Assembly (NCBI GenBank): GCA_003290165.1
Contig: QNQO01000590.1
Coordinates: 310,001-374,000 of the forward strand
Origin: Berberis thunbergii
Taxonomy: Eukaryota > Streptophyta > Magnoliopsida > Ranunculales > Berberidaceae
Reading direction: 5' to 3'
DNA: 64,000 bases
Both the position numbers and the translations under genes were made by a program. Shown one piece after another: positions 10,217 to 22,340 of the stretch; within the stretch, counting starts at the first letter, position 1, and each line of letters starts with the position of its first letter. The notes under the pieces are model-generated. The model ran no database searches. It was given only the letters and a program-made list of their open reading frames with translations, and had not been told where the DNA came from.

Positions 10217-10562
10217 AATCAATTATAAATTTATCCGAATTTAACTATAAAAAAATAAGTATTTTTACCGTAAAATAGGCTTGCACTTTAAAAAAATAAA
10301 AAGTTTACATTCTAAAGTCTAAACTATGGTTTTTTTTTTAATGAAACTAATTGAGAACAATGGTGGAGATAATGATGAGAATGTCAACAATAATGATGAA
10401 ATAATGATGGAGTGCCAACGACACGAGTAACAACCCCTTCCATTGACACACTGACAAGTATGAGGGTGATGAAAAAATGTTTTATCAGATCACCAAATTA
10501 GGACTTTTCTCCAAAAGAAAGAAGAATTAAAGTTGAACTAACAAAAGTTGAGTGACTATATC
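10217..10562. other. Intergenic, nothing recognised
   Basis: AT-rich sequence. A short stretch with ACCCCTTCCATTGACACACTGA near 10430 recurs near 12275, showing that small pieces were also duplicated. No gene is seen. Confidence 0.6.
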
Positions 10563-11510
10563 AAATGGGCACCTAATGTCTCCATCCTAAGGATCATTAT
10601 TAGGTTTTGCTAAAATGAAAAAAGCCAATGTTCAACTCTTATCATCTCAGCTCATCTCTTTAAATCACTCAAAATATTTTTTCTTTCTTCTATGTCACAT
10701 CAAATTTTCCATCCCATTGAATTGCTTTTAATTGTAAGTTAAGTGAACCTCAATTCAAATTACAAGTCAATCAATCAATGAGCCACATAACTAAAATAGT
10801 ATGAACTTGGATATTTATAGAGAGATATTTTTTTCTTTCCAATTTGGGTAAAGTCCAAAAATAGAAAAAGACATCTGAGCTGGATTCAACTAAACATTTT
10901 CCTTTTTAATATTGTGGATTCATGCATGAATAGTAAATCTATTAAAACACCCTTTTTGAAAATTTATATTACGAATCTTTGTATTCAACTAAGGGATAAA
11001 ACACTTATTAGTATTTGAGGAGGGTGTACAATGTGTGAGTGTCAACTTTATCTTTTTTCATTTTTTTTAAATTTATGAAAACAGTAAAAGAGTTGACACT
11101 CACATACTGAACATCTTTCCCAAATGTTAACCGAACAGAAAGACCAATCTATTTAAATAGTTGCCAATTAAGCATAAGAGATAAATTAGAGTAAGTCTAC
11201 CTGGTGGCTATCAGGCACCGTCTATTTGCCTCAAAATATGAAATAATTCATATTTCAATACAATGAACGGTGCCTGATAGCCACCATGGACAACACCGGT
11301 GTACTTAAGAATTTATGGACAACCTAATAACAATGAAAAAAAAAAAAGGAATTGAAATGAGGTTTGATGGGTGTGTTACCAAATATTGGAGGAGCTACCA
11401 CTACACCACCTTGCTGGCTGGACCATTAGGACACCTTAGCTAAAGCTTTATAGAATTTATGATGAACTCAACTCAAGCCTAACCTCACTTGGGATACTTA
11501 ATGGCGTTTA
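10563..11510. repeat. Segmental copy B (partial) of the B-box upstream region
   Basis: It begins with the recurring 50-bp motif and follows copies A and C through the GTCACATCAAATTTTCCATC region, the GGATTCATGCATGAATAGTA region near 10920, the GTTGACACTCACATACTGAA region near 11090, and the CTACACCACCTTG block near 11400. It then diverges. It is more diverged from A and C than they are from each other, so it is an older copy. Confidence 0.8.
11204..11284. repeat. Short fold-back inside copy B
   Basis: GTGGCTATCAGGCACCG (11204-11220) pairs with CGGTGCCTGATAGCCAC (11268-11284). The loop contains a second near-palindrome around AAATATGAAATAATTCATATTT-like sequence. It is absent from copies A and C, so it is probably a small MITE or hairpin insertion. 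Confidence 0.8.
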
Positions 11511-11589
11511 TTCGAAAACTACTTTAAAAAATCAGTAGAGAAAATAAGAAGAAAAAAAAGGAAAAAATCAAAAACAAAACAAAAAGAAA

Positions 11590-12010
11590 AAAACCATTGG
11601 CCGTGTTAAGCTCAGTCAACATGTCCTGACCATTGATCACGTGTCGGATACATATCAGACGTGTATCAGATACAAGTCTGACACGTATCCGACTATCAAA
11701 ACGGGTTTTTTTTTTGAAGAATCCATGCATCCTTGCTGCAAGTCAAATTTCAAAAATAAATGATTAATGGATTCGACTTGATGACTCATTAATCTCTTCT
11801 AATTGTATAACCTTCGTTTTTGCAAATATGTGTGAAAAATGTTTCATGCATTTGAAAGGCAGACATTCCAGGCATAAAATCCTATAAAAGCCTGAGGTTG
11901 AAAATATCTTCAGTGTTCCCATTGATATGGTGATGCCAATTAAGTTGTCTGTTTATTTTCTTATTTAATTGAAAAAATCCTTCATGACATTAATCCACTT
12001 CATGGCAGAG
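11590..12010. repeat. Third, partial copy of the 7.4/8.9-kb repeat unit
   Basis: This matches units 1 and 2 over the CACGTGT-rich part, the TGATTAATGGATT..ACTTGATGACTCATTAATCTC part, and the CCTATAAAAGCCTGAGGTTG part. CCATTAATCCACTTCATGG-like sequence at the end is shared with unit 2. No gene is seen. Confidence 0.75.
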
Positions 12011-12701
12011 TACAAACATATACTCTCTCTTGTTTATTTTCTTATATCACTCCAATATATGGCATTTTTCTACCTCTAAAATGAAGAAGATGCATGGTGT
12101 AACTTGTGAGCACTGGAAGTAAGTAGGACCATAAACAACTTGTTGCTTACCAATTCTGAACAGATGTTATTAGGAGAGACTTTGACAAAAAAAAAAAAAA
12201 AATCTCCCGAGTAATTAATTATAGGAGACATGGTCTTTCAATGTAGTGTATGCTGTAAACTTGAGAAAATAACCCCTTCCATTGACACACTGATAAGTAT
12301 GAGGTAATGGAAAAATGTTTCATCAGAAATGTAAAAAAAAGTCTCTAAAGATATTATAAGTCGAATCTATCTTCCACAACAATTTTCCAATCTCGATAAA
12401 GATATAGTGTTCTGATTTGTTAAGTCATTAAAAAATCCTCATATTTTTTTCTTTTCACACACACTACATTAGCACACGAAGAACCCTACGCCGGAATGGA
12501 TTAGCTTATGACCACCAACTTAGCCAATTCAAAAAGAATCTTGAAACATCAAACTCAGAAAGAATTCTGATAAGAAACTGTTTCAAATGAATTTGAAGAA
12601 CCTGCAACGAAACATAAATCTAGAATCTCATCGTTTTCATTACAAAGCACACAAAGACATAAAAGTCATGTTCAATTAATGGGCACCTAATGTCTCCATC
12701 C
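12011..12701. other. Intergenic, nothing recognised
   Basis: No supported gene. It ends with a partial copy of the recurring motif (12680-12701), which is interrupted by the poly(T) end of the LINE. The matching motif half-site appears again beyond the LINE near 17182, so the LINE probably inserted into such a motif. Confidence 0.6.
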
Positions 12702-12989
12702 TTTTTTTTTTTAAATTAACCTCCAGTGGGAGGGACAACTATGGAATGCCAGACCTTTATTATATAGCAAAAAATCTTACAAAAACGTTGCCGGGGTACA
12801 TTACGACATTACCCGCATTTAGACAAAAACCAAAATTGAAACAGAACTTTAAAGCAATTTTCCTGCAAAGAAATAACAAAACCAAACTGAAGCCAATCCA
12901 GTACAAAGATTTAATACCGAGTGTATACCCAAGACTGCCCAAGCAACCATCATACACACACAAAACCGCGTCCACGCAACCGCAGAAAA

Positions 12990-13860
12990 CAACGCAGCCA
13001 CGCGACAAGTCAGACCACAGCACTCCAAACGCAGCAGCAGTAGCACTCAAAAAAACTTCAGAAACACAGCACGCTTCACTCAACATAGCATGCAACAACA
13101 GTCCCATTTCATCACATCTTCGGGCCGCATTATGTGCAGCATCCAAACAAAGAAATGCGCAGCATCCAAACAGATAAAAAACTCTGTTTTGAGACAGTTT
13201 TCCCAGTCCGGTGTGCGCCCATTTGCAGCCTCCAGCCGCAGTAAACACGCAGCAGCAACAACACTCAAAAAAGGTAAAAAAAAAAAACAGCAGCACTCAA
13301 CATTCAAAATAGCACATAGCACGCAGGACCAGTCCCATTTCGTCGCACCTTCGGGCCGCAATAAGCGTAGCATCCAAACAGAGAAAACAACTCTGTTTTG
13401 CGACAGTTTTCCCAATTCGGTGCGCGCCCATTTTCAGATTCTAGCCGCAGTAAACACGTAGCAGCAGCAACACTCAACAACCGTTCAAAAACAACAACAC
13501 TCGGCATTCAAAACACACATAGCAAACAATCGCATGCCCATTTCATCGCATCCTCGGGCCACATTAAGCGCAGCCTCCAAATAGAGCAAAACAAACTTTG
13601 TTTTGCGACAGACTCCCCCGTCCAGTGTGCACCCATTCGCAGCAGAAGCAGCAACACTCAACAAGCATCCAAAAACACAGCACTCAATATAGCACGCAAA
13701 AGCAGTCCCATTTCATCGCATCTTCGGGCCTCATAAAACGCATCATCAAAACAGAGAAAGCAACTCTGTTTTGCGACAGACTGCCCAATCCAGTGCGCAC
13801 CCATCGTGCTACTCGTAACTTTACACACATCAAAGTGAAGATTAAACATTAACGCGACAT
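12990..13860. repeat. Tandem repeats in the LINE 3' UTR
   Basis: A unit with CCCATTTCATCGCATCTTCGG followed by CAAACAGAGAAA and CTCTGTTTTGCGACAG recurs four times, starting near 13102, 13333, 13537 and 13705. Spacing therefore shrinks from about 230 to 170 bp. The open frames on both strands here are by-products of the repeats. The position, between the RNase H stop and the poly(A), shows a variable-number repeat in the untranslated tail. Confidence 0.85.
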
Positions 13861-14340
13861 CTACTCTTCCCCGTGATGAATGTACGTCGTTTGTAATTTA
13901 TCTAGCACAATCAAGCCTGCTATTCTCCTAGGAAAATCAGTCTCCCTGAAAGAAATTGTCCATTGGTCATGTAGTGCTCTAGCCGCTAATGAATCAGCAA
14001 CCGCATTGGCCTCCCTATAGATATGTTGGCAAAACAACGTCATTGTCGCTGCCAGCAGCTTGATTTCTTTCAAAATATTCTCCAAATGCCATGGGATTTT
14101 TAAATAATCCTTAAACCAGCCACAAACTAGTTTCGAATCCGTTTGTATAACAACCTTTTTGAAACCCCAGTCGAGGCATAGTCGGAGACCCTCAAAAAGA
14201 GCCCAAATTTTCGCTTTATTGTGAGAACCTGCACCGAAGAATATTTGTTTCCCCGCAACACTGAAACCCCGATAGTCTCTAATAACCACACCGCTGGATG
14301 CCCTATCCTTGCGGGAGGATCCATCCACATTAAGTGCAAC
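13861..14340 (-). pseudogene. LINE RNase H domain
   Basis: The frame reads VDGSSRKDRASSGVVIRD at its start, then NKAKIWALFEGLRL, IQTDSKLVC and YREANAVADSLA. These supply the acidic residues and layout of the plant-type RNase H (RVT_3) found at the C terminus of L1 ORF2. The true frame enters from upstream without an ATG. Between here and the RT the frame is broken several times, so the domain is no longer part of a working protein. Its role would have been to remove RNA from the RNA/DNA hybrid during reverse transcription. Confidence 0.85.
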
Positions 14341-14360
14341 AAAATCTGTGGGAGTGGGTG

Positions 14361-15630
14361 CTAAAAAACAATTCGAACGAACGTCCTTCTAATAGGGAGC
14401 ACAGCCAACTCCAAAATCTGTAGGGGAGCATTGTTACTGCTAACTTGCTTGGGGATAATAAACTTATTTGCCAGTTGCAACTGACACCTAATGTTCAAAA
14501 TCACAAAAGCGGAATTTGGAAGAGCATTTTCATAAACACATTTGCATCTCTGTTTCCAAATCTCCCATAGGATAAACATAGGAGTAAGAAAAAGTAACAC
14601 ACCTGTTTGCGAAGTGCGTTTAACTCTCTTGAACCATATGGCAAGAACTGTTGAAATTTCTGTTGGTCGCCATATATGAATGTCAAAGATCCTATCAAAA
14701 TGATTCCACACCTGCATCGCCAATTCGCCGTCTAGAAAGAGATGATTCAAAGATTATTGTTTTGGCGATGTACAATAATGACATCTAGAGGCCATGCTCA
14801 ATCCACATCTGTATAATTCACCGTCAACTGGCACTCCTCTACGGAGTAATTTTCAAACAAAAATTGATATTCTAGAAGGCAGATGTTTGTGCCAAAGTGT
14901 TGAACATAAGGCATTGGCCTTCTCGTGGTTCCGTAGCAATTTATATGCCGACTGAAGAGAAAATAGCCCGTTCGGGTTTGGAGCCCACACACGTGTCCTC
15001 CTAATTGATTTCACTACGTAATCTATCTGAAAAAAGGTCACGCGCCAAATTTCTGAGATCTCTATGTACCAATTCAAAATTCGTAGAAATCACCTCGCGA
15101 ACCGAAGGCCATGAATCCTGAGCAACCAGTGCCGCTGGTCTCCCAAAAGAAGCCACCATGTCCCAATTCTTCTCAAAAAAATTGATATTCCCCATGCCAA
15201 TGCGCCAGAGTGAGTTACTCAAAAGAAAAGTTCTTCCAAACATGATCTCTTTAAAAAACGAAAAGGACCCACCTTTCACAAGTTGACTTTTCAAACCGAC
15301 GCCTTTTAACCAGTATTTGCTCATCATAAACTAGCCCATAAAGAATCTAAAGTAAGAAGTTTCCAAAGTGCCTTGACTCGAAAAACCTTCATCACCACCG
15401 TCAAGTCTCTAACTCCCAAACCTTCTTATGCCTGTGGAAAACAAATTGTATCCCATGACACCCATTTTTTCTTATGACGGTCTTCACAATCCCCCCAAAA
15501 GAAATCCGTCAACAAACTTTTTATCCATGATAAGATTGTCCTTGGACCACACATGGTACTAAGAATATAAATTGGAATCGAGCTAAGAACATGCCTGATC
15601 AAAATTAATCTTCCTCTTGGAGATAACAAT
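14361..15630 (-). pseudogene. LINE region between RT and RNase H (zf-RVT type)
   Basis: Broken frames carry family-typical pieces: LSPRGRLILIRHVLSSIPIY near 15625, FFWGD near 15500, VWAPNPNGLFSLQSAYKLL near 14980, and NHLFLDGELAMQVW near 14745. They lie in three frames with stops between them, so the region is clearly inactivated. It is the segment after the RT palm that includes the zinc-binding reverse-transcriptase-associated domain. Confidence 0.75.
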
Positions 15631-15639
15631 TTGGCATTT

Positions 15640-17116
15640 CATCCTTGAATGTGAGCCTGAATCTTTGTGATTAAATCTTCAAAATATGAGATTTTGACTC
15701 TCCCTTGGAACAAAGGCCCTCCCAAATACTTCAATGGAGCAGCACAAAATTGAAAATCAGTGTCACTCTTTAAAGCTACAATTCGCTCCGCCGTGGCCTT
15801 ATCCTCCAAAGTAAAGGAGTTTTTCCCTTCATTTATTTTTTGTTCCGAGGCCTTGCAGTATTGTCGCAGGAACTCCATACATCCCTTAACTGAGGATTTT
15901 CTGCCATTTAAAAAAATTAGAGTGTCATCTGCATACAGAAGGTGGGAAACTAGGCTGCAGTTCCTAGGGGTATAATGGTACCCTATTTTGCCATTATCAA
16001 AAGCTTATTTCAAACCCCTACTCAACACTTTGGAAGCAATAATGAAGAGAAAAGGGGAGAGGGGGTCTCCTTGCCTTAATCCCCGCGTGGATCTGAAAAA
16101 ACCTTTGTAAACTCCCTAGAGCAGAACCGAGAATCCACAAAAAGCAATACAATTAGATATGAGGTGGCAGATTCTACCATTAAATCCAAACTTTTTAAGA
16201 ACTGCAAACAAAAAGTTCCATTCCAGCCTATCATAGGCTTTTTTCATGTCAATTTTCAGCACCACATTGTCTCCAAAAACTTCCTGTTAATGTCTCTGAT
16301 CATTTCCTGCGCCAGACTAATATTTTTACCAATGAATCTGCCTTTGACAAAAGTCCCCTGCTCCTGAGAAATCAACCTAGGCAAAATATCGACTAGCCTA
16401 TTGCACAAGATTTTGCTAAAGATCTTATAAATCACATTACACAAACTGATTGGACGAAAATCAGAAAAGGAATCTGGATTATCAATTTTAGGAATCAATG
16501 CCATGAAATTCGCCGAGAAAGACGCCGACATGGCTTCCCCTTCAAAAAATTGTATAGCTGCCTCCCAAATATCCATACTCAAAACTGCCCAACAAAATTG
16601 AAAGAAATCAGCAGTAAATCCATCAGGACCTGGCGCACTATTTTTGGGAATGTCGAAAACAGCATCCCGAACTTCCTGCAAGGAAGGACGTTTAACCAGA
16701 AGCTCACACTGACCGGGTTCCAACACTGTCGGGATGCAATTTAGCAGATCCACATCCTCCCTAACTTCACCTTGCGAAGACATCAGATTAGTAAAAAACT
16801 TATTGGCTTTGTCAAGGATCTCACCGGATTCCGAAATAACTCTACCGCACGGTAAAGTAATCTGAGTGATGACCCGTCTCTTTTGTTTGGACTTGGTGGA
16901 AGCAAAAAAATATTTAGTGCAGACATCCCCCTCCTTGAACTCTTTGTCACCTGATTTTTGGACCCAGTAAAACTCCTCCTGTTTGAGCGCTAATATGTAC
17001 TCTGCCTGACAATTGTGTAAATTACAGCAAGCTTGGACATCCCAATTAGCACTTACATTTAGCCTGACAACAGTGTAATAAAAGCAATGAAGCATCAATT
17101 GATCCATTAGATGCAA
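15640..17116 (-). pseudogene. LINE reverse transcriptase (broken)
   Basis: An open stretch of 286 codons (17116-16256) carries the RT finger and palm start: NSAPGPDGFTADFF, FMALIPKI and DFRPISLCNVIYKI. After a frame change near 16256 the protein continues with [31 protein letters not shown] and the catalytic LLYADDTLIF (YADD at 15935-15924), interrupted by two in-frame stops. The listed Met is an artefact of truncation; the natural ORF2 would begin far upstream with an endonuclease. All catalytic motifs can still be recognised, but the frame cannot give a full enzyme. Confidence 0.9.
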
Positions 17117-17156
17117 TAAACATCTAATAAAAACGATGAAACGTCAAGTGATTCAG

Positions 17157-19640
17157 AGTTTCGTCATTCTCACTCACAAATAGGCACCTAATGTCACTAT
17201 CCTAAAAAAAACGATGAAGCAAGAAGTGATTCAGAGTTTCGTCATTCTCACCCACAAATGGGGCACCTAATGTCTCATTCCTAAAGATCACTATTAGGTT
17301 TGCTAAAATGTAAGCCAATGTTCAATTCTTATCATCGCCTTAATTCACTCAATATATTATTGTTTCTTTCTTCCATGTCACATCAAATTTTCTATCCCAT
17401 TGAATTACTTATAATTATAAGTGAATTAAACTCAATTCAATTTAATTACAAGTTCGAACCAAAAGTCAATCGATGACAAAGGAAGAAAACTTTTGAGTCA
17501 CATAACTATAGTATAAACTTAGATATTTCTCACATAGATATTTATAGAGATATTTTTTTCTTACTAACTTGGGTAGAGTCCAAAAATAGAAAAGAAATCT
17601 AAGCTGTAAAAGGATCCAACTCAACAACTTTCCTTTTTAATATTGTGGATTCATGCATGAATAATAAAACTATTAAAACACTCTATTTGAAAATTTATAC
17701 TACAAATTTTACCCAACTCTTCGTCTTCCCTAAACTCACGGACACAGTGATAGAGTTGACATTCACGCACTAAACACCCTCCTCAAACACAAACAAACAC
17801 TGAGAATTGAAATTAAGATTTACCACTACACCACCTTGAGTGGGGCTGACTAGCTGAAACATTAGGAAACCGTAACTAGAGCTTTATAAAATTTATGATG
17901 AACTCAACACTCAAGCCTAACCTCACTTGGGATATTTAATACATAAACCAATATCATGTATTATTTATTGTATAAGTCAACTAATTTGGGTTGGATTAAG
18001 AGTCATTAAAAGTCGGTAATTTTAAAATTAGTATATTGGTAAGTGTCTTATGACACCATTGTAATATGAAGGCAAATAGAATCATCATTCGATTTCTAAA
18101 CTATTTAATATCTTTGGTGAGGTTAAAATATTAAACCTAATCTATGATGCCACTTAACAAGTCATTGGAATTTGTTCAAAATATTTAAACACATTATAAA
18201 CTTCATAATATTTATATTTGTCGTAAAAACAATTTTTTTTTTAAATTTTAACCAAGTTTCTTAGTGTGTGAATTTTCATCGTCTAAAAAGAGACTCATTT
18301 AATCTGGGTGGATCAATCGATGACCATTACAATTTGTATCAAAATTTTCAAAGAAATGAAAGTAAAATGAGGTTAGGGAATTAGGTTTTTTACAATCAGG
18401 TTCTACAACCAGATGTGGCATTATTATAGGAGGTGTTTTTACAACCTCAAGATACATATAAAAACTGTAGAGATTTTGTCATTCTTTCAAAATCACACCA
18501 TGTCACTCTGATCGCAAAAACTTGGTAAAAGTAATATTTTGTATGAAAATGATGTTTTTTACTAGGACTATGTTTGGTTGCACAGAAAATAGAAATGAAA
18601 ATTGAAACTGTTTTTGTAAATTTGATTATAAAGTTCCTCACTTGGACTTGGATTCTCATGAGCAGTGGAAACACAGTTTTATGACGAATCGATTTCCTGT
18701 CAATAAATAAACAACCAAACAACGGAAACTTACATAACAAGAGAAATGTATTAAATTTTCCAATAAAAATGATTGAAAAATTGCTAACCAAACATATCCT
18801 ACATTATTTTTTCCCAGTGTCGACTAAAAATGAAGCAAAAAAAAAAAAAAAAAAAAAAAATGGGGTGATACAAAATTGTCGGGGTGCAAATACTTCCCCT
18901 AGTGATGTCTTCTCCTGAATTCATTTAGTTCAGTGGGTGGACAATTGTGTCCAAAGTTAGGTAGTTCATGAGTCATCCAGTAAGAAACCCCAGATGTATA
19001 AATGTTTCTTATTATAATCTCTGATCTCATTATGAAAACAACTCATTAAAACCCTAAATTGTTCATCTCTCATCTCAAAAGTGAATGCCAAAACTCTACA
19101 CCAATCAAACAATGGTGATGAAGGAGGGACCCACTTGTTTGCACTTTTATCCCACCAAAAAGGTCCAAGAATCTACTAAGGATTTATAGGATATAATTTG
19201 AGTAGTGAGAATGCTTCTGCTTCTTGCAACTTGCAACTTGCAACAATAATACCCTCTTCCTCCCCATCCAGCCACTTTCTTTCTAGTCTCAAAACCCCAG
19301 AAAGCTTTGTTTCTTGAGCCTATTCTTGAATCTTGGTTAATCCTTAGGTAAATTATCTATCATCTCTCTGTTTAGATGAACTGATTCTTGATTTTTTGAA
19401 TAGTTTGTTCTTACTGTTTGTTTTTGTGAAGTTGTTAAAAGGGTCTTTTTGAGGGTCTGTGTGTTATGTTGTTGTAAGTGAGCTAAAGAGGTGTTTTGGG
19501 TTGTTTGAAGGATTTGTGGAAAATTGAGTGGACTTTTGGTGGAAATTTTGACAGTATTATTTGGTTTTTATGAATTTGTTAATTTTAGCTTGTTTTGTTG
19601 TGTGAGTTGTGAATTAAGAGTGTTTTGGGAAAGTGTGTGT
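17157..19640 (+). repeat. Segmental duplication copy C (upstream region of B-box gene)
   Basis: The sister copy of 1-6061, without the four insertions found there. At its start, about 50 bp (AACGATGAA..ATTCAGAGTTTCGTCATTCTCAC) is present twice, near 17131-17180 and 17212-17262. This copy leads without a break into the B-box gene, so it is probably the parental arrangement. A run of 22 A lies near 18839-18860. Confidence 0.85.
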
Positions 19641-20576
19641 GATGGTTTGAAGGATCTGTGGAGAGTTGATGGAGTGTTTGCTTTGTTTTGTAGAGAATTT
19701 GAGTGATTTTGCTGAATTGGAAGGAGTTTGTGATTGTATTGGGTTCATTTTTATCATGTTTTGGGATGAGTTAGAGGTGTTATGGAAAAAAAAAGGGTGG
19801 TTGATTTTTACCATATTTTGTTGTATTGAGTGATGAGTTTGAGATGTGAATTGGGTTCTTTTAGGAAAGTATCGTTTTCTTTATAGCTCAATTGATCGAT
19901 TGGAGATGCGTCTTTTTGGTAATTGGTGAAACTTGGGCCTGATTTTGATGAATTTGGATGAAAACCGGCAAATTTGATTCTTTGCATATTTTTTTTTTAA
20001 AATTTTTAAGAGGTTCTGTGCTTTGTCTTTGTTGATAAAGGTTGAACTTTTGAAAAGATGAGCTACTTAAAAGTTAGGCTTTTATTTTCTTCAGCATATA
20101 GATTGCTTTCTAGTGGTATATTATGTTAAAGATGTCTGCTTTTTGCCAGCTTTTAATTATTGCAGCTGTTTTTGATCTGGGTTTAGTTTAATTGTGTGTT
20201 TCCTATGAGTTTGTCACTGAGATCTTCTGCGAGAAGCGATTAAAGGTCTGTTCCTCTATGATTGTTTTAATATACTCAATTAGCCCTTTTGTTCATACTA
20301 AGTGATAGACAACATGTAAAGATATAGTTATGACTTATGAGTCGCCTTCTTCCATGTTAATTGTTGATTTATATGTCTGCTATTATTTGAAAGATTCTTA
20401 TTTGTAGTTGTAATGTCTGAGATTTGACATCTTTGTAACATTCTTTGAAGGTTTTAGAGACATTCAATTGGATTCATCACATCTATAACAAGTTAGTTTG
20501 AAGAAAGTGGATTGGATTTTATAGTAGGACTAAACTACACTTGGATTTTGATTCCTGAGAAGGGTGGAAGTAAATC
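19130..20576 (+). promoter_or_regulatory. Promoter, non-coding first exon and intron 1 of B-box gene, copy 1
   Basis: The leader exon around 19260-19344 ends at AATCCTTAG/GTAAATTATC, a good donor. T/G-rich intron sequence follows to about 20460, where AGACATTCAATTGGATTC may open the coding exon. A 5' UTR intron is common in CONSTANS-like genes of this group. The transcription start cannot be fixed from sequence alone. Open frames inside intron 1 (for example 19524-19706) are not supported. Confidence 0.6.
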
Positions 20577-22310
20577 ATGGGCCACCTTTGTGATCATTGT
20601 GGGGCCCAAAGATCGATGGTGTATTGTCGATCTGAAGCAGCTGGCTTGTGTTTATCTTGTGACAGAAATCTGCATTCTTCACACGGACTGTTTTAAGCGC
20701 CACTCAAGGACCCTTGTGTGTGAAAGATGCTATTCTGAGCCTGCTACAGTTAGGTGTCTTGAGGAGAAGGCCTCACTCTGTCAAAAGTGTGACTGGAATG
20801 GTCATGGTGACTCCGCATTTTCTTTGTCACATAAGAGACAGGCAATCAAATGTTACTCGGGCTGTCCGTCAGCTGCAGAACTTTCTAGGATCTGGTCATT
20901 TGTTTTGGACCTCCTTCCTACACCTACAGAGGATTCTAACTGTGAGCAGCAAACGGGTTTAATGAGCATAGGAGAGAACACTGTCAGCAACTGTTGGGAT
21001 TCTCCTACAAATGATGGTGCCACAGATGGTGCTAAAGGAAGAGATAAAGATGTCAATAGACTTGATACTTGGAAGGGATCATCTTCCTTCTCCGCATCAA
21101 AATGCATGCCGTGCAGTGTAGATCAGAGAACTGGACCCTTGGACTTTACGACTTCTAAGGTGACTTACGACCTCGGAATTTATTATATAAATGGTGCATA
21201 AATTATCCTATTGGAATTCTAGTTACTCAACATATTGGAGGTGAGGACAGTCTATGGACATCATACCATACATGTTGCAGAAACGCAAGGAGGGTGGGGC
21301 ACATCATTCGGTGGCTTCCACGAAAGGGATGTATCCTTTACATCATGTTTGTCACTTGTTTGATCATTCTTTGGTTATTTAAGTTTATCCTTTTGAATGT
21401 GTTCCCATTTCTTTCACTCTTTCTAAATTCTTCAGGTTGCTGCAAAAAAAATTGTCACTTTAGTTTTTCTTTCTATGTTGAAGGCATCAGTGATCACTTG
21501 TACATGAGGAGCTTTCTTTGTTGACAACCTTTTTTTCTAATCTCTTTTTAATTTCAATCAAAATTTTTTCTTTTTTTATTTGGTTTCTTCACAAGTGCTC
21601 TTTATAGCCGACTCTTCATAGGATAGTTTCCCATCATCCAGTTTTGAGTGCCCATTCCCGCAGTTGGTTTTAGTAAAGTCCCATTGCCATCTATCTGGCA
21701 GGCACTGCTTGGATACCTGTGCTTGCTGTTCTTGTGCTTTCAATAAGCTAGGTAAATAACTAGTAGATTAGCAATAATATAAGCCCCAAGCATCTGGAAC
21801 TATAATAATTTTTAACTGTTTTCTTCATGAATAAATGCACTAGTTTCTAGGTTTCCTTGCAAATTGTTGATAGCATTGTAGACAATAACTTGCTTTAGTT
21901 GCTTATACTCCATCGGGCTTTGTCCATTTTATACCTCAATCGCCTCATGGAGAAAATTTGTCTGCCAAGTATGTATTTGCTAGCTGTAGTCTAGTGCTCT
22001 TAACATTTCTTAATTCAGGCCACCTGGGAGTTCACTCTCCTTCACTCTTTTTTAAGTCGAAAATTCATAGTAAAACAACACGTTTGACTTACTCTTTCCC
22101 TGTTTTTGTCCCAATCACCTCATTAGGAATTTCTCCTTTCTCCAGAAGGTATCCATGTGCTCTGTGTTCAAATGCTCTCGAATTCCTATAGTTTGTTTAG
22201 TAGTAGAATGGAACTTTGCTGAATATGTGTGACCATCTCCTGCAATGGGCGATTTTTACTTAATACAATGTATGCCATTATTGAAATTTATGCAAGCTTT
22301 TTCTCCTTTA

Positions 22311-22340
22311 GTGGTGGTGGTGGGTGGGGTAAGGGGAGGG
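22311..22340 (+). other. G-rich tract with G-quadruplex potential
   Basis: Four or more runs of three to four G lie within 30 bases, around GGTGGGTGGGGTAAGGGGAG. It is kept in the inverted copy near 50937-50970. Intronic; function unknown. Confidence 0.5.

Larger units (their letters stand above)
12702..17125 (-). mobile_element. LINE (L1-type non-LTR retrotransposon), 5'-truncated and decayed
   Basis: Reading the minus strand gives reverse transcriptase (17116 to ~15640), a zinc-binding region after RT (15080 to ~14700), an RNase H domain (14340-13861), a repeat-rich 3' UTR and a poly(A) tail (seen as T at 12702-12712). This order is the plant L1 ORF2 layout. ORF1 and the endonuclease are missing, and the element starts just upstream of RT, so it was truncated at insertion, the usual LINE outcome. 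The flanks GGGCACCTAATGTCTCCATCC (left) and a diverged copy near 17182 (right) may be a long target duplication. The exact 5' border is uncertain by ~80 bp because that area is itself duplicated. Confidence 0.85.

Noticed and set aside
12746..13852. Several open frames of 60-180 codons on both strands
   Set aside because: They fall in the tandem repeats of the LINE 3' UTR, have no recognisable domain, and appear on both strands because the repeat lacks stops.
20512..21201. Long open frame over B-box exon 2 beginning before the normal ATG
   Set aside because: It starts at TTG, reads the first B-box in the wrong frame, and is only an effect of the extra T at 20691-20694. It also runs through the splice donor into the intron.
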